From: Peribacillus frigoritolerans
Lineage (GTDB): Bacteria > Bacillota > Bacilli > Bacillales > DSM-1321
Direction of reading: 5' to 3'
Assembly: GCF_030676415.1 (NCBI RefSeq)
Contig: NZ_JAUUTW010000005.1
Location: 62,001 to 126,000 of the forward strand
DNA: 64,000 nt
The notes beneath the pieces are model-generated. The model saw only the letters and a program-made list of their open reading frames with translations, was not told the DNA's origin and searched no databases. Numbering within the stretch: position 1 is the stretch's first letter; each line of letters begins with the position of its first letter. The translations under genes and the position numbers were made by a program. Positions 9,003 to 17,911 of this stretch are shown here, one piece after another.

Positions 9003-9576
9003 TTTTTTGGCTCTTCTTATTTTTGATCATGAACTTCACATATTGTTTTTCAAATTCTCGGAACAACTCACTAAGCTGTCTATAAGAATGAAAAAAAGCG
9101 GGTCTAGCAATGATGAAAGAAAGCCTTTCATCCATGTTTACCGGAATATTGTTAAAGGATTCTATTTGGACCCGGAAATCTTTCAATGCCACTGGCTTCC
9201 CATGCATCCAGAAGACTGCGGTTAAAAATAAACCGACCCCCTGCTTCATGAGTCCCAAAGTCTGTCCCACTTTTCGCTCAGAAAATAGCAAACTGCATTC
9301 TGAATCAATTCCCTTCCATATTTCCAGCAGTTCCTTTACATGCATTGCCCCCTTAGTCCAAGGAGCATACGCCTCTACATTGTTATAATAAAGTAACTCA
9401 TATGGGAAACCTTCGAATGGGAACGTTTCACTCCAACCTGCATATCGCTCTTTTTCCAAGGTGGTTTCCTTTTCAGGAAAAAACAAAGGATGGTCCAATT
9501 CTTCAGGGACTTTTATTGATCTGGACTGCGTCAATTGGCTTCTTTCCTTTTCATTCTTTTTTTTCCTTCGCGGCAT
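8995..9576 (-). CDS. ypoC: YpoC-like hypothetical protein
   Basis: A 193-residue soluble protein with a Lys/Arg-rich start and a conserved-looking LDHPLFFPEKE segment; it corresponds by position to B. subtilis ypoC, between nth and ponA. The function is unknown. The ATG at 9576 lies inside nth and has no ribosome site. A TTG at 9534, which overlaps the nth stop codon and follows AAAGGAAAG, is an equally good start and would give 179 residues by translational coupling. Confidence 0.68.
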   Translation of the reverse strand: MPRRKKKNEKERSQLTQSRSIKVPEELDHPLFFPEKETTLEKERYAGWSETFPFEGFPYELLYYNNVEAYAPWTKGAMHVKELLEIWKGIDSECSLLFSERKVGQTLGLMKQGVGLFLTAVFWMHGKPVALKDFRVQIESFNNIPVNMDERLSFIIARPAFFHSYRQLSELFREFEKQYVKFMIKNKKSQKNV

Positions 9577-10187
9577 AATTCGAGAAGCGGGCAGGTTTCA
9601 CATCTTGGTGACTGCGCTTTGCAATGATAGCGTCCAAAGAATATCAGGCGGTGATGCGTAACGGACCATTCATCCTTTGGTATCTTAGCCATCAACGTTC
9701 TCTCAACATCGAGGACACTATCCTTCCAACGGCATAATCCCAGGCGCTTGGAAACACGCTCTACATGGGTATCCACAGCAATCGCCGGCACATCAAAAGC
9801 AACGGAAACGACTACATTCGCCGTCTTTCTGCCAACGCCAGGCAATTTAACAAGCTCATCACGATCTTTGGGAACTTCCTTACCGTATTCTTCGATCAGC
9901 ATGCGCGACAACTTTTGTATGTTCTTAGCCTTGTTACGAAACAAACCGATTGAGCGAATGTCATTTTCCAGCTCTTCTATCGGAACGCTTATGTAATCCT
10001 CAGGCGTTTTATATTTCTGAAATAAATCCTTCGTGACTTTATTGACTAATACATCCGTACACTGAGCTGACAGGGCAACAGCAACCACCAATTCAAATGG
10101 ATTGGAGTGATTCAGCTCACAATGGGCATCTGGAAACATTTCACCCATCGTATCCAGACAATATCGAATTTGAGCTTTATTCAACAT
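9531..10187 (-). CDS. nth: Endonuclease III (DNA glycosylase/AP lyase)
   Basis: A 218-residue base-excision-repair enzyme that removes oxidised pyrimidines and cuts the abasic site. The helix-hairpin-helix LPGVGRKTANVV carries the catalytic Lys, VDTHVERVS the catalytic Asp, and the C-terminal cluster C-x6-C-x2-C-x5-C binds [4Fe-4S]. It lies 22 bp after dnaD in an operon dnaD-nth-ypoC, as in B. subtilis. Confidence 0.95.
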   Translation of the reverse strand: MLNKAQIRYCLDTMGEMFPDAHCELNHSNPFELVVAVALSAQCTDVLVNKVTKDLFQKYKTPEDYISVPIEELENDIRSIGLFRNKAKNIQKLSRMLIEEYGKEVPKDRDELVKLPGVGRKTANVVVSVAFDVPAIAVDTHVERVSKRLGLCRWKDSVLDVERTLMAKIPKDEWSVTHHRLIFFGRYHCKAQSPRCETCPLLELCREGKKRMKRKEAN

Positions 10188-10209
10188 ATTGGTTCTCCTT
10201 CACTTTACA

Positions 10210-10905
10210 TTACTGCTCGAGCCAGTTATAGAAAGGCACATCTTTCAATGGTTGTGCAGTTTCCGTCTTTCGGTCCCTCTTTTGGTGAACTCTAAATTTT
10301 TGTCCTTGCTCCCTAGCCTGTTCCAAGGTTTTAATTCCATTCTTTTTCCACTCGAATAAAATTCGATCAATGTATCGGAAATTCAATTTTCCGGAAATGA
10401 CAGACTCCCTCAGAGCTGACTTAATGATTTCAGGTTGATGGTCGTCCTCCATCCACATTGCCAAGGTCTCACATTCAAATGGAGATAAAGGGCGGCCGAA
10501 CTCCTGTTCAAAAATCGTATAAAGGCTCTCCCCCGCTTTTTGGATTTCAGCAGACTCTGACTGTTTCAAAGTTTTCAAGAAACAGTCCATCATTTTTTCA
10601 TAAAGTGGCGACAACGAATATTTTTCCTGCCCGATTTCTTGGCTCCCCTCAACCACCATTTCAACAAATCCCCTTTGAACCAGACGCTGGATCAAGAATA
10701 GACATTCCGTTTCCTGCAATGTCATTCGGTCAGAAAGTTGGGATGGTGCAGGGAAATGGTTACCTTTATCGATGAAGCTTTGCAATTGTAATAATAGGAC
10801 CATTTCTTGTTCATTTAGTCCCATTGTACTATAGTTAGTCAACAAAAAGGATGGAATCGTTATCGTTCCTTCCTTAAACCACGCATATAAATGTTCTTTA
10901 TTCAT
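10210..10905 (-). CDS. dnaD: Primosomal protein DnaD
   Basis: A 231-residue replication-initiation protein that acts with DnaA, DnaB and DnaI in helicase loading and replication restart. The N-terminal winged-helix region (about 1-100) is followed by a DnaD/DnaB2 domain with LSPFECETLAMWMEDD and FRYIDRILFEWKKNGI, and the protein ends with the family's YNWLEQ motif. The ATG at 10905 is chosen because the upstream in-frame GTG (10917) lies in the ribosome site AGAGGTG. Confidence 0.93.
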   Translation of the reverse strand: MNKEHLYAWFKEGTITIPSFLLTNYSTMGLNEQEMVLLLQLQSFIDKGNHFPAPSQLSDRMTLQETECLFLIQRLVQRGFVEMVVEGSQEIGQEKYSLSPLYEKMMDCFLKTLKQSESAEIQKAGESLYTIFEQEFGRPLSPFECETLAMWMEDDHQPEIIKSALRESVISGKLNFRYIDRILFEWKKNGIKTLEQAREQGQKFRVHQKRDRKTETAQPLKDVPFYNWLEQ

Positions 10906-10971
10906 GTTTTTGGACACCTCTGGTTAAGTATAACATGAATACGGCTCTCCGAATAAGTTTATAATTTTAAC

Positions 10972-11008
10972 AAAAAACGGTTATCTGCCATATATGGCAA
11001 GATAACCG
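10972..11008 (-). terminator. Terminator after asnS
   Basis: A stem CGGTTATCT/AGATAACCG (10978-10986, 11000-11008), extended by an inner GCCATATATGGC palindrome, is followed in the minus direction by six T. It separates asnS from dnaD, so the two are not one simple transcript here. Confidence 0.85.
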
Positions 11009-11021
11009 CTTCATTACGGAA

Positions 11022-12314
11022 TCAAGGATATAATCGATTTAATAGACGTGGGAACGGGATGGTTTCACGGACATGCTCGACTCCACTGATCCATGCAACG
11101 GTGCGTTCTAATCCCAAACCGAAGCCTGAATGCGGTACAGAGCCATATTTTCTTAATTCCATATACCACTTGTAAGCATCTTCACTCAAGCCATGCTCAT
11201 TGATTCTCTGTTCAAGCAATTCCTGATCATGAATCCGCTCTGAACCGCCAATTATTTCTCCATATCCTTCCGGAGCGATCAAATCGGCACAAAGAACGAC
11301 TTCTTCCCTGTCAGGATCTGGCTGCATATAAAAAGGTTTAATTTTGGTTGGGTAATGAGTTATGAAAACGGGCTTATCATAACTTTCCGCTATCGCAGTT
11401 TCATGCGGAGCCCCAAAATCATCCCCCCATTGGATATCATCAAATCCTTGTTCATGAAGGAACTTAATGGCCTCATCATATGTAATACGCGGGAAAGGAG
11501 CTTGAATTTGTTCAAGCTTCGCTGTATCACGCCCCAGTGTATTCAACTCAAGCTGACAGTTTTTCAATACGGATTGGATGATGGAAGAAACGAATTGCTC
11601 CTGGACCTCCAGGTTTTCTTTAAATTCGATAAATGCCATTTCTGGTTCAATCATCCAGAACTCGATTAAATGTCGTCTTGTTTTGGATTTTTCTGCCCTG
11701 AAGGTAGGACCAAAGGAAAATACCTTCCCAAGTGCCATGGCAGCCGCTTCCATATAGAGCTGACCACTTTGTGAAAGGTATGCATCCTCATCAAAGTATT
11801 TAGTGGCGAACAATTCACTCGTTCCCTCTGGTGCGCTTCCAGTTAAAATTGGGGGATCCACTTTAACGAAACCTTCTTCATTAAAGAATTCATATGTAGC
11901 ACGGATTATTTCATTCCGGATTTTCATGACTGCATGCTGCCGTTTTGAACGCAGCCACAAATGGCGGTTATCCATTAAGAATTCCGGACCATGCGCTTTA
12001 GGTGTAATGGGATAATCCAATGATTCATGAATGATTTCAATATCTTTCACCTGTAACTCAAAACCGAACGGCGATCGTTCATCCTTTTGAATGACACCTG
12101 TTACATACAAGGATGACTCTTGAGAAACCGATTTCGCACGAGCGAAAATCTCTTCACCCACTTCAGCTTTCACGACCACACCTTGAATGAAACCAGAGCC
12201 ATCACGGATTTGAAGGAAAGCAATTTTCCCACTGGAACGTTTGCTGGCAAGCCAGCCTCCAATGGTAACTTCTTGATCGACGAATTTGCTAGCATCTTTT
12301 ATTGTGATTTTCAC
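11022..12314 (-). CDS. asnS: Asparaginyl-tRNA synthetase
   Basis: A 430-residue class IIb aminoacyl-tRNA synthetase. It has an N-terminal OB-fold anticodon-binding domain ([25 protein letters not shown]) and a class II catalytic core (motif 2 [21 protein letters not shown]; motif 3 [10 protein letters not shown]). The start is a GTG at 12314 with GGAGG 8 nt upstream; an upstream TTG falls inside that ribosome site. In B. subtilis asnS follows aspB; here a 16-kb catabolic block separates them. No T-box is visible upstream. Confidence 0.95.
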   Translation of the reverse strand: MKITIKDASKFVDQEVTIGGWLASKRSSGKIAFLQIRDGSGFIQGVVVKAEVGEEIFARAKSVSQESSLYVTGVIQKDERSPFGFELQVKDIEIIHESLDYPITPKAHGPEFLMDNRHLWLRSKRQHAVMKIRNEIIRATYEFFNEEGFVKVDPPILTGSAPEGTSELFATKYFDEDAYLSQSGQLYMEAAAMALGKVFSFGPTFRAEKSKTRRHLIEFWMIEPEMAFIEFKENLEVQEQFVSSIIQSVLKNCQLELNTLGRDTAKLEQIQAPFPRITYDEAIKFLHEQGFDDIQWGDDFGAPHETAIAESYDKPVFITHYPTKIKPFYMQPDPDREEVVLCADLIAPEGYGEIIGGSERIHDQELLEQRINEHGLSEDAYKWYMELRKYGSVPHSGFGLGLERTVAWISGVEHVRETIPFPRLLNRLYP

Positions 12315-12364
12315 GGAATTTACCTCCAAAAATAGCTTAACTTACTAAGGAATTTACTCTACTT

Positions 12365-12393
12365 ATTATACCCATAGCCCTGCTTACAAGCAA
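12365..12393 (-). promoter_or_regulatory. Predicted sigma-A promoter of asnS
   Basis: On the minus strand, TTGCTT (12388-12393), a 17-bp spacer and a perfect TATAAT (12365-12370) lie 50 bp upstream of the asnS start. This gives asnS its own promoter now that aspB is not directly upstream. The rest of 12394-12575 holds no gene I can support. Confidence 0.65.
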
Positions 12394-12575
12394 ATAAATC
12401 AATTGAAGCGGTAGTTCCATGCCTTTTATATCACTCTCATTATGTTTTTGTAGAGTATACACCAGATTTAATGGTAGATTACTTTTCACTAACGCCCAAA
12501 CTCTTATTACGGTAAAATCATCTCGGTATATGTATCGATCGACATTTCTATTTTTAAACAAAGGATTGAATCCAA

Positions 12576-14435
12576 TCAACCAATGGTAATCATTTTCGCC
12601 TTTAACAGGGTTTCAAATGATGCATATAATTGAAAAGCACTTTTAGGATTTCTTATTTGGCAGGAAAGCAGCTCTTCAAGTCTTTTGATCCGATAGCGTA
12701 AACCACTCATTGAAATGTTCAATTCTTTCATACTGCATTCAAGATTTCCACCGCATTGCAGAAATACATAAAGCGTTTTCAATAATTCATTCATTTTTGG
12801 ATCATCTTTCATCAATAAAGGACCCAGCATTTTCTCAGCTTTTTGCAGGACCGCTGGCGTACTCCCAGTATGCATTAAAATGGATAGCAGATCGACTTCT
12901 TCAAATTTGATAATATCCCGAGTTCCTTCATTCATATTCAAAGCGGTTAAAGCTTCTTGAAAAACATCATGAGCCCGTTCCAATTCATCACTTATTGTGC
13001 TAAGTCCCATTTTAAAGTTATATCCGCTGAAAACAGTATATAAATGATTGATGCATTCCTTGGTTCGAAATTGAAATTCATTTCCAGGACTCAGCGGTAT
13101 AAGCAATACGATATTACCATCCCTTAAGGCTGATAGGACGACTTGATTCCACTTCTTAAAGAAACTATAAATCTCTTCGATGATTTTCTGCTGAATGAAA
13201 TAGTCATTCTCTGTCCCCCGATCGGAGGAAAAACGATAGCCCAGCACCGCAATGGTGAAAGGATGATCCAATGAAGCGTCTAAATACATGCTTTTTTTGA
13301 TTATTTCTTCTCTAGAAGCAAACTCTCCATTTAATATCTGTTCAAGGAATAAACCTTTTACCCTTTCAAGGGCTTCAAAACTGCTTTTCTCATTTAAGAG
13401 GAATAGGGAACCAGTCATGGACACCCTCTCAAGAATCATTCGATTGATTTCCAGGTTCGTATTTCCTTCGACCAGATCAGATTGCGCAAAGGTACAATAG
13501 CCGTAAGTTTTATTTTGTAACGTAATGGGAGTATACAGCAGCTCCATCCCATCTTTTACGATACTTCCGGTCTCCAAAGTCAAAGTACCATTTTCCCTCA
13601 TTAATTTAAGCTGATTCCTGACTTCGCTTACCTTCCCTTTATGAAACCCAGCATGATAAACCTGATTGCCATTGAAATTCTCCATCAACAAAGGTATTTT
13701 TGTTTTCTGATAAACCATCCTCACTATGGATTGAAGGCTTCTTCCGTTAATTAACTCTTCTGTAAGCAAATTATGAATATCCATCACTTTTGACAAACTA
13801 TTGCGTTCCTCCAGCAGCTTTTCATATGTTACGGCAAGCTCTTGAACAATCGGTTTGGTTTTATAATATTTCAACTCATCCTGAATCTCAATGCCCCATA
13901 AATGTATCGATTTACCTTCGTATCTACACTCTGATTGCCCTGCTCCCTTACAGGCGCTTTCCTTAAAGATCACTTCATGACCGCACACCGTTGAATAAAA
14001 TCCACTTGCATAGCCCGTCAATGTATAACAGACTGGCTTTTCCGCGATGCCTGTCTGGGTGATATGTTCCTCTGCCTCATAGGAATTCACCCAAACCCCT
14101 TCCACCTTTACAGAGTGTACATCCGCTTGACTATCCATCGATAATTCCAGTTTCGTAGTATTAACTTTTGTATAACCTTGCAGCATATGTAAAATGGGGC
14201 CTTGCCTCAGTATCTCCTTAACTGTTGACAAATTCCCTTTTAGTGCCTTTTTAGCATCATTGACTCCGATATTCCAGCCATAACGTATTAAAAAAGACTT
14301 CATTCTTTCAAATCCAATATTCTCGATCAAGTCCTTTCTTAGGGTACCGAAAATTGAAGAGGAAGTGAGGATCATCCTCTCATCATTTAAATGAATTTCA
14401 CCATCATCATTCTTAAGATTCAAAAGGTTCGTCAT
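12576..14435 (-). CDS. Aromatic-sensing transcription regulator: XylR_N/V4R domains fused to PucR-type HTH
   Basis: A 619-residue hybrid. Residues about 15-85 match XylR_N and about 115-180 V4R, the phenol-sensing module of sigma-54 activators such as DmpR and MopR. The zinc-site spacing is kept: C136-x22-E159-x2-C162-x7-C170, with W115 21 residues before C136 as in MopR, and an LH motif at H83. The remaining part lacks an AAA+ ATPase and instead has a CdaR/PucR-like middle domain and a C-terminal PucR helix-turn-helix (about 555-615, LRYRIKRLEELL). It is adjacent to hpaB1 in the same orientation and most likely activates it on sensing a phenolic compound. Domain calls are from pattern reading; ligand and target are inference. 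Confidence 0.82.
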   Translation of the reverse strand: MTNLLNLKNDDGEIHLNDERMILTSSSIFGTLRKDLIENIGFERMKSFLIRYGWNIGVNDAKKALKGNLSTVKEILRQGPILHMLQGYTKVNTTKLELSMDSQADVHSVKVEGVWVNSYEAEEHITQTGIAEKPVCYTLTGYASGFYSTVCGHEVIFKESACKGAGQSECRYEGKSIHLWGIEIQDELKYYKTKPIVQELAVTYEKLLEERNSLSKVMDIHNLLTEELINGRSLQSIVRMVYQKTKIPLLMENFNGNQVYHAGFHKGKVSEVRNQLKLMRENGTLTLETGSIVKDGMELLYTPITLQNKTYGYCTFAQSDLVEGNTNLEINRMILERVSMTGSLFLLNEKSSFEALERVKGLFLEQILNGEFASREEIIKKSMYLDASLDHPFTIAVLGYRFSSDRGTENDYFIQQKIIEEIYSFFKKWNQVVLSALRDGNIVLLIPLSPGNEFQFRTKECINHLYTVFSGYNFKMGLSTISDELERAHDVFQEALTALNMNEGTRDIIKFEEVDLLSILMHTGSTPAVLQKAEKMLGPLLMKDDPKMNELLKTLYVFLQCGGNLECSMKELNISMSGLRYRIKRLEELLSCQIRNPKSAFQLYASFETLLKAKMITIG

Positions 14436-14581
14436 GATTCCCCCCAGCTTTCCTTTTACATAATATTATACTTTTTCCATACCTTACCTATCAAGAAAAA
14501 TGTAAACGCATTCATATCATGCAGTGGTGGAAAACCGGTGGGAGTCCGATACAAACCATTCTTTTTCACGTTTTAATCAGA

Positions 14582-16114
14582 TTAATTCATTCGGAGCTGG
14601 ATCAAATCAGCATTAATGCCTTCATCTGCATTTATCCACTTATCATTTGTCCAGCCATGAAGGTCATAATCGTCCATTGCCAAGTCCACAAAAGCTTTGA
14701 ATTTTTCCGATTGTCCATTTAAATCTGCCATTTTCATGGTTTCAAGCCTAATATTTTCATGGTTACCCGCATAATTGATTTCATATAACTCATTCCTGCC
14801 ACCAAATTCCGTTCCGATGGAATCCCATATAAGTTTCATCAGTTTTACCCTTTCCACTGCCGAAACCCCGCCTGAACCCTTATAATATTTATCGAGATAC
14901 GGACGGACCTCAGGGTTTAAAAAATCCTTGGAGCTTGATGGGAGTTGAATGAGATTACCTGCTACAACCTGTTCAAATATCTGTTTCACCTTTGGCCAAA
15001 CCATAGGTGCGAACACCCTATATGCAGTTGCATATGTGCTATTGGGGAGAACAGTGCCATTCGGTCCTTCCATCGGATCTGTAGCCATCGCTGTCGAGAT
15101 TGCCCAAAACATATTCCTGTAAGCAAGCACTTCCCCTATATTGGCTTGAACTCCCCTAAATTGATTCGTTCCTGCCATTTCCGTAGCCTTCATCAGAAGG
15201 CCAGCCATAAAGTCCAATTTCACCGCATAGCGAGTGCAGCCATGAAAGGTATATCGATTCATCCACCCAGTCTTGGATCTAAATCCATTTGCAATATCCA
15301 CATTATTATAGGCGAATACATTCTCCCATGGGATGAATACATGATCAAGGACGATGACTGCGTCATTTTCGTCGAACCGACTGGAAAGCGGGTAATCGAA
15401 AGGAGTGCCTGTCTTGGCAGCCGTTTCTTCAAAAGACTGTCTGCTGATCATTTTTAATCCCGGCGCATTCATCGGCACAAAGAAAATCAATGCATGGCTT
15501 CTATCTCCTTCCCCAAGATCGACGGGAGAATAATTCGCGACAAAATTATAATTCGTAAGTGCTGCAGAGGTTCCAACCATTTTGGCTCCGCTTACGATTA
15601 TTCCATCATCCCGCTCTTTCACCGTACGTACAAATACCTCTTTATTTTCATGTAGCGGTTTATTCCTGTCCATGGCCGGATTTATAATTGTATGGTTACA
15701 GAATGGAACGTCCCTTGTGGTTTTTTCATACCATCTTTTCGCATTATCTTCAAATCCCTTATAAAAATCGCTATACGGTCCCAATGATCCTGTAAAAGCA
15801 GCTTTGTAATCAGGGGTACGACCCATGAAACCATAGCTCAATTTTGACCATTGTGCTATGGCATCCCTTGCTTCAAGCAGCTCTGTTGCGTTCTTTGAGG
15901 CCTTGAAGAACTTATGGGTAGTATGGCCTTCATCTGTCTTAGCCGTTAAAATCCGTGCAGTAACCGGATCATGGAGAGCATCATATAGTTGGGCAATTGA
16001 CCTGGCAGAATTGCGATATGCTGGGTGTGTCGTCACATCATCTACCTTATCGCCGTTTAAGAATACCGTTCTTCCGTCTCGTAAACTTTCTAAATACTCT
16101 TTGCCATTCATCAT
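14582..16114 (-). CDS. hpaB: 4-hydroxyphenylacetate 3-monooxygenase, oxygenase component (copy 1)
   Basis: A 510-residue FADH2-dependent monooxygenase that ortho-hydroxylates 4-hydroxyphenylacetate to homoprotocatechuate. The substrate residues of Thermus HpaB (R100, Y104, H142) have equivalents R99 and Y103 (MGRTPDY) and H141 (NHTIINP). The start is the ATG at 16114, preceded by GGGGGA at the right distance; an upstream in-frame start lacks a site. It is divergent from hpaG1 and downstream of its likely activator's orientation (the regulator gene follows it). The flavin reductase partner HpaC is not in the window. Other phenols could be substrates. Confidence 0.88.
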   Translation of the reverse strand: MMNGKEYLESLRDGRTVFLNGDKVDDVTTHPAYRNSARSIAQLYDALHDPVTARILTAKTDEGHTTHKFFKASKNATELLEARDAIAQWSKLSYGFMGRTPDYKAAFTGSLGPYSDFYKGFEDNAKRWYEKTTRDVPFCNHTIINPAMDRNKPLHENKEVFVRTVKERDDGIIVSGAKMVGTSAALTNYNFVANYSPVDLGEGDRSHALIFFVPMNAPGLKMISRQSFEETAAKTGTPFDYPLSSRFDENDAVIVLDHVFIPWENVFAYNNVDIANGFRSKTGWMNRYTFHGCTRYAVKLDFMAGLLMKATEMAGTNQFRGVQANIGEVLAYRNMFWAISTAMATDPMEGPNGTVLPNSTYATAYRVFAPMVWPKVKQIFEQVVAGNLIQLPSSSKDFLNPEVRPYLDKYYKGSGGVSAVERVKLMKLIWDSIGTEFGGRNELYEINYAGNHENIRLETMKMADLNGQSEKFKAFVDLAMDDYDLHGWTNDKWINADEGINADLIQLRMN

Positions 16115-16227
16115 CGGAACATCCCCCATTTCACAATCTTTCAATTTGAATTCCTAGCTTCATACTAACTAAATGTTCAAGACATTTTTCTGTTGAAACT
16201 CATCTTTTTTCTGACATTTTTTGTTTA

Positions 16228-16256
16228 ATTATACTGAATAATCTAAATATGTTGAA
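16228..16256 (-). promoter_or_regulatory. Predicted promoter of hpaB1
   Basis: Minus strand: TTCAAC (16251-16256), a 17-bp spacer and a perfect TATAAT (16228-16233). The weak -35 fits a promoter that needs an activator. It overlaps the -35 of the divergent hpaG1 promoter. The leader from about 16220 to 16114 holds no gene. Confidence 0.5.
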
Positions 16257-16292
16257 CTTAAACAAAAAATCATATACGATATCATATATGAT
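16252..16292 (+). promoter_or_regulatory. hpaG1 promoter with tandem GntR-type operators
   Basis: TTGAAC (16252-16257), a 17-bp spacer and TACGAT (16275-16280) form a plausible promoter. Two 12-bp palindromic boxes abut each other over the -10 and start site: ATCATATACGAT (16269-16280, one mismatch) and ATCATATATGAT (16281-16292, perfect). The same box occurs three times upstream of the GntR gene at 28642, so a bound repressor would block RNA polymerase here. Confidence 0.62.
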
Positions 16293-16320
16293 TAATAATA
16301 AAATCAAGGGGTGAGTGTCC

Positions 16321-17109
16321 ATGGCAAAAGCAAGAGTGAAACTCCAAAAGTCAGATTATTCAGAAGAAATGGAGATACTTTCGAACCGCTATATTTTAAT
16401 GAACGGAGATAAGTATGAGGTATCACAGGTCAAGTTGGATAACCCTATTTCAGGAACGGTATATGGAACATTATTAAACTATAAAGGATCATTGGAGGCA
16501 TTGAAGGGAAAGATCGACCATCCTCCTTATAATGAACCTCCTAAAGGGCCGATCCTTTATATTAAACCTAGAAACACGTTTTCTTCTTTTTCCAATCCAG
16601 TTCCCCTTCCAACCGGCATACCTGAATTGGAAATCGGGGCCGCACTTGCCATAGTAATCAGTAAAACGGCCACAAGAGTCAAGAAAGAACATGCATTGGA
16701 TTATATAGAAGGTTTTACGATTGCCAATGATATTAGCATTCCACACGAAAGCGTTTTCCGTCCTGCTATCCGCCAAAAAGCCCGTGATGGATTTTGCCCG
16801 ATCGGTCCATGGGTCGTATCCAAGGAATCCATCTCCAACCCCGATTCTTTAGGAATCCGTGTATATATAAATGGAGAACTAAGGCAAGAAAATTCAACTT
16901 CAAATCTAATTCGCTCCATATCCCGCCTTATTGAAGATGTAACTGACTTCATGACTTTGAGTACGGGTGACGTCCTTCTAGCTGGAGTTCCAGAGAATGC
17001 ACCGCTGGCAAAAGCCAATGATCATGTCAGAATAGAAATAGACGACATCGGATATTTGGAAAATACTATCATTTCCGAGGAGAAACTATCACTGGAGGGG
17101 ATTTTATGA
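16321..17109 (+). CDS. hpaG: HpaG-type FAH-family isomerase/decarboxylase, subunit 1
   Basis: A 262-residue fumarylacetoacetate-hydrolase fold protein, matching the N-terminal half of the two-domain HpaG (HpcE) of enterobacteria. Metal ligands are present: E-x-E in PELEIGAAL and Asp in the FTIANDISI segment. In the pathway HpaG decarboxylates 5-oxo-pent-3-ene-1,2,5-tricarboxylate and isomerises the product. The ATG at 16321 follows AAGGGGTG; a GTG at 16315 would add two residues. It overlaps the next gene by 4 bp (ATGA), which points to translational coupling and a heteromer. Which half does which step is not resolved. Confidence 0.8.
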   Translation: MAKARVKLQKSDYSEEMEILSNRYILMNGDKYEVSQVKLDNPISGTVYGTLLNYKGSLEALKGKIDHPPYNEPPKGPILYIKPRNTFSSFSNPVPLPTGIPELEIGAALAIVISKTATRVKKEHALDYIEGFTIANDISIPHESVFRPAIRQKARDGFCPIGPWVVSKESISNPDSLGIRVYINGELRQENSTSNLIRSISRLIEDVTDFMTLSTGDVLLAGVPENAPLAKANDHVRIEIDDIGYLENTIISEEKLSLEGIL

Positions 17110-17894
17110 AGAGAGCACGTGTAGCCTATGCAGGTGCCGTACATCCAGCAAGTGAATATTGTGGCCGGCTCAAATTGGCGGATGGCCGGATTGTCAATGA
17201 GCAGGATGTTGTCTGGCTTCCCCCGGTGGAACCACGAACGGTCTTCGCGCTTGGCCTGAATTATGCAGACCATGCGAAGGAGCTTGCTTTTAAAGCACCG
17301 GAAGAACCCCTAGCGTTCTTAAAAGGTCCCAATACCTTTATCGGCCACCGGGGACAGACAAGGCGGCCTGCTGATGCAGCTTATATGCATTATGAATGTG
17401 AATTGGCAGTCGTCATAGGTAAAAAGGCGAAGAACATAAAAAAGGAAGAAGCCTTTAAGTATGTATGTGGATATACGATTGCAAATGATTATGCAATACG
17501 GGATTATCTGGAGAATTACTACCGACCAAACTTAAAGGTCAAAAATCGCGATACCTGCACCCCCATTGGGCCTTGGTTAGTCGATGCCGAAGATATTCCT
17601 GATCCTTCGAATCTTGCCATCAAAACTTACGTCAACGGAAAATTGACTCAGCAAGGCAACACGAAAGACATGATTTTCGGCATTGCTGATTTAATTGAAT
17701 ATTTTAGCAGCTTCATGACATTGAGTCCAGGCGATATCATATTGACAGGCACACCTGAAGGATTGGCAGATACTGCTGTAGGCGATGAAATCATCACTGA
17801 AATTGAAGGGATCGGGAAACTCGTTAACACAATAGTCGGTGACGATATATTTACTGAAGGCGGGGATCGGCCGTATCTAAAAATCCATAATTAA
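17106..17894 (+). CDS. hpaG: HpaG-type FAH-family isomerase/decarboxylase, subunit 2
   Basis: A 262-residue FAH-family protein that matches the C-terminal half of fused HpaG. It keeps the divalent-metal ligands E-x-E (MHYECELAVV) and Asp (TIANDYAIRD), followed by the CTPIGPWL loop and the SPGDIILTGTPEG motif. It starts in a 4-bp overlap with subunit 1, GGGG lying 6 nt before the ATG. It would share the OPET decarboxylase/HHDD isomerase reactions with subunit 1 in homoprotocatechuate degradation. A single FAH-family hydrolase of another pathway is possible but the operon argues against it. Confidence 0.82.
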   Translation: MKRARVAYAGAVHPASEYCGRLKLADGRIVNEQDVVWLPPVEPRTVFALGLNYADHAKELAFKAPEEPLAFLKGPNTFIGHRGQTRRPADAAYMHYECELAVVIGKKAKNIKKEEAFKYVCGYTIANDYAIRDYLENYYRPNLKVKNRDTCTPIGPWLVDAEDIPDPSNLAIKTYVNGKLTQQGNTKDMIFGIADLIEYFSSFMTLSPGDIILTGTPEGLADTAVGDEIITEIEGIGKLVNTIVGDDIFTEGGDRPYLKIHN

Positions 17895-17911
17895 CGGAAG
17901 GGACTAATCAC

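Noticed and set aside
12315-12575. T-box leader for asnS
   Set aside because: No AGGGTGGNACCGCG-type antiterminator sequence or terminator is visible upstream; only a plain promoter is seen.
12337-12579. 80-codon minus-strand frame overlapping the XylR_N-PucR stop
   Set aside because: It starts with a TTG lacking a ribosome site, spans the asnS promoter and shows no recognisable domain.
14945-15457. 170-codon plus-strand frame inside hpaB1
   Set aside because: It is the complement of a conserved enzyme gene and has no ribosome site.
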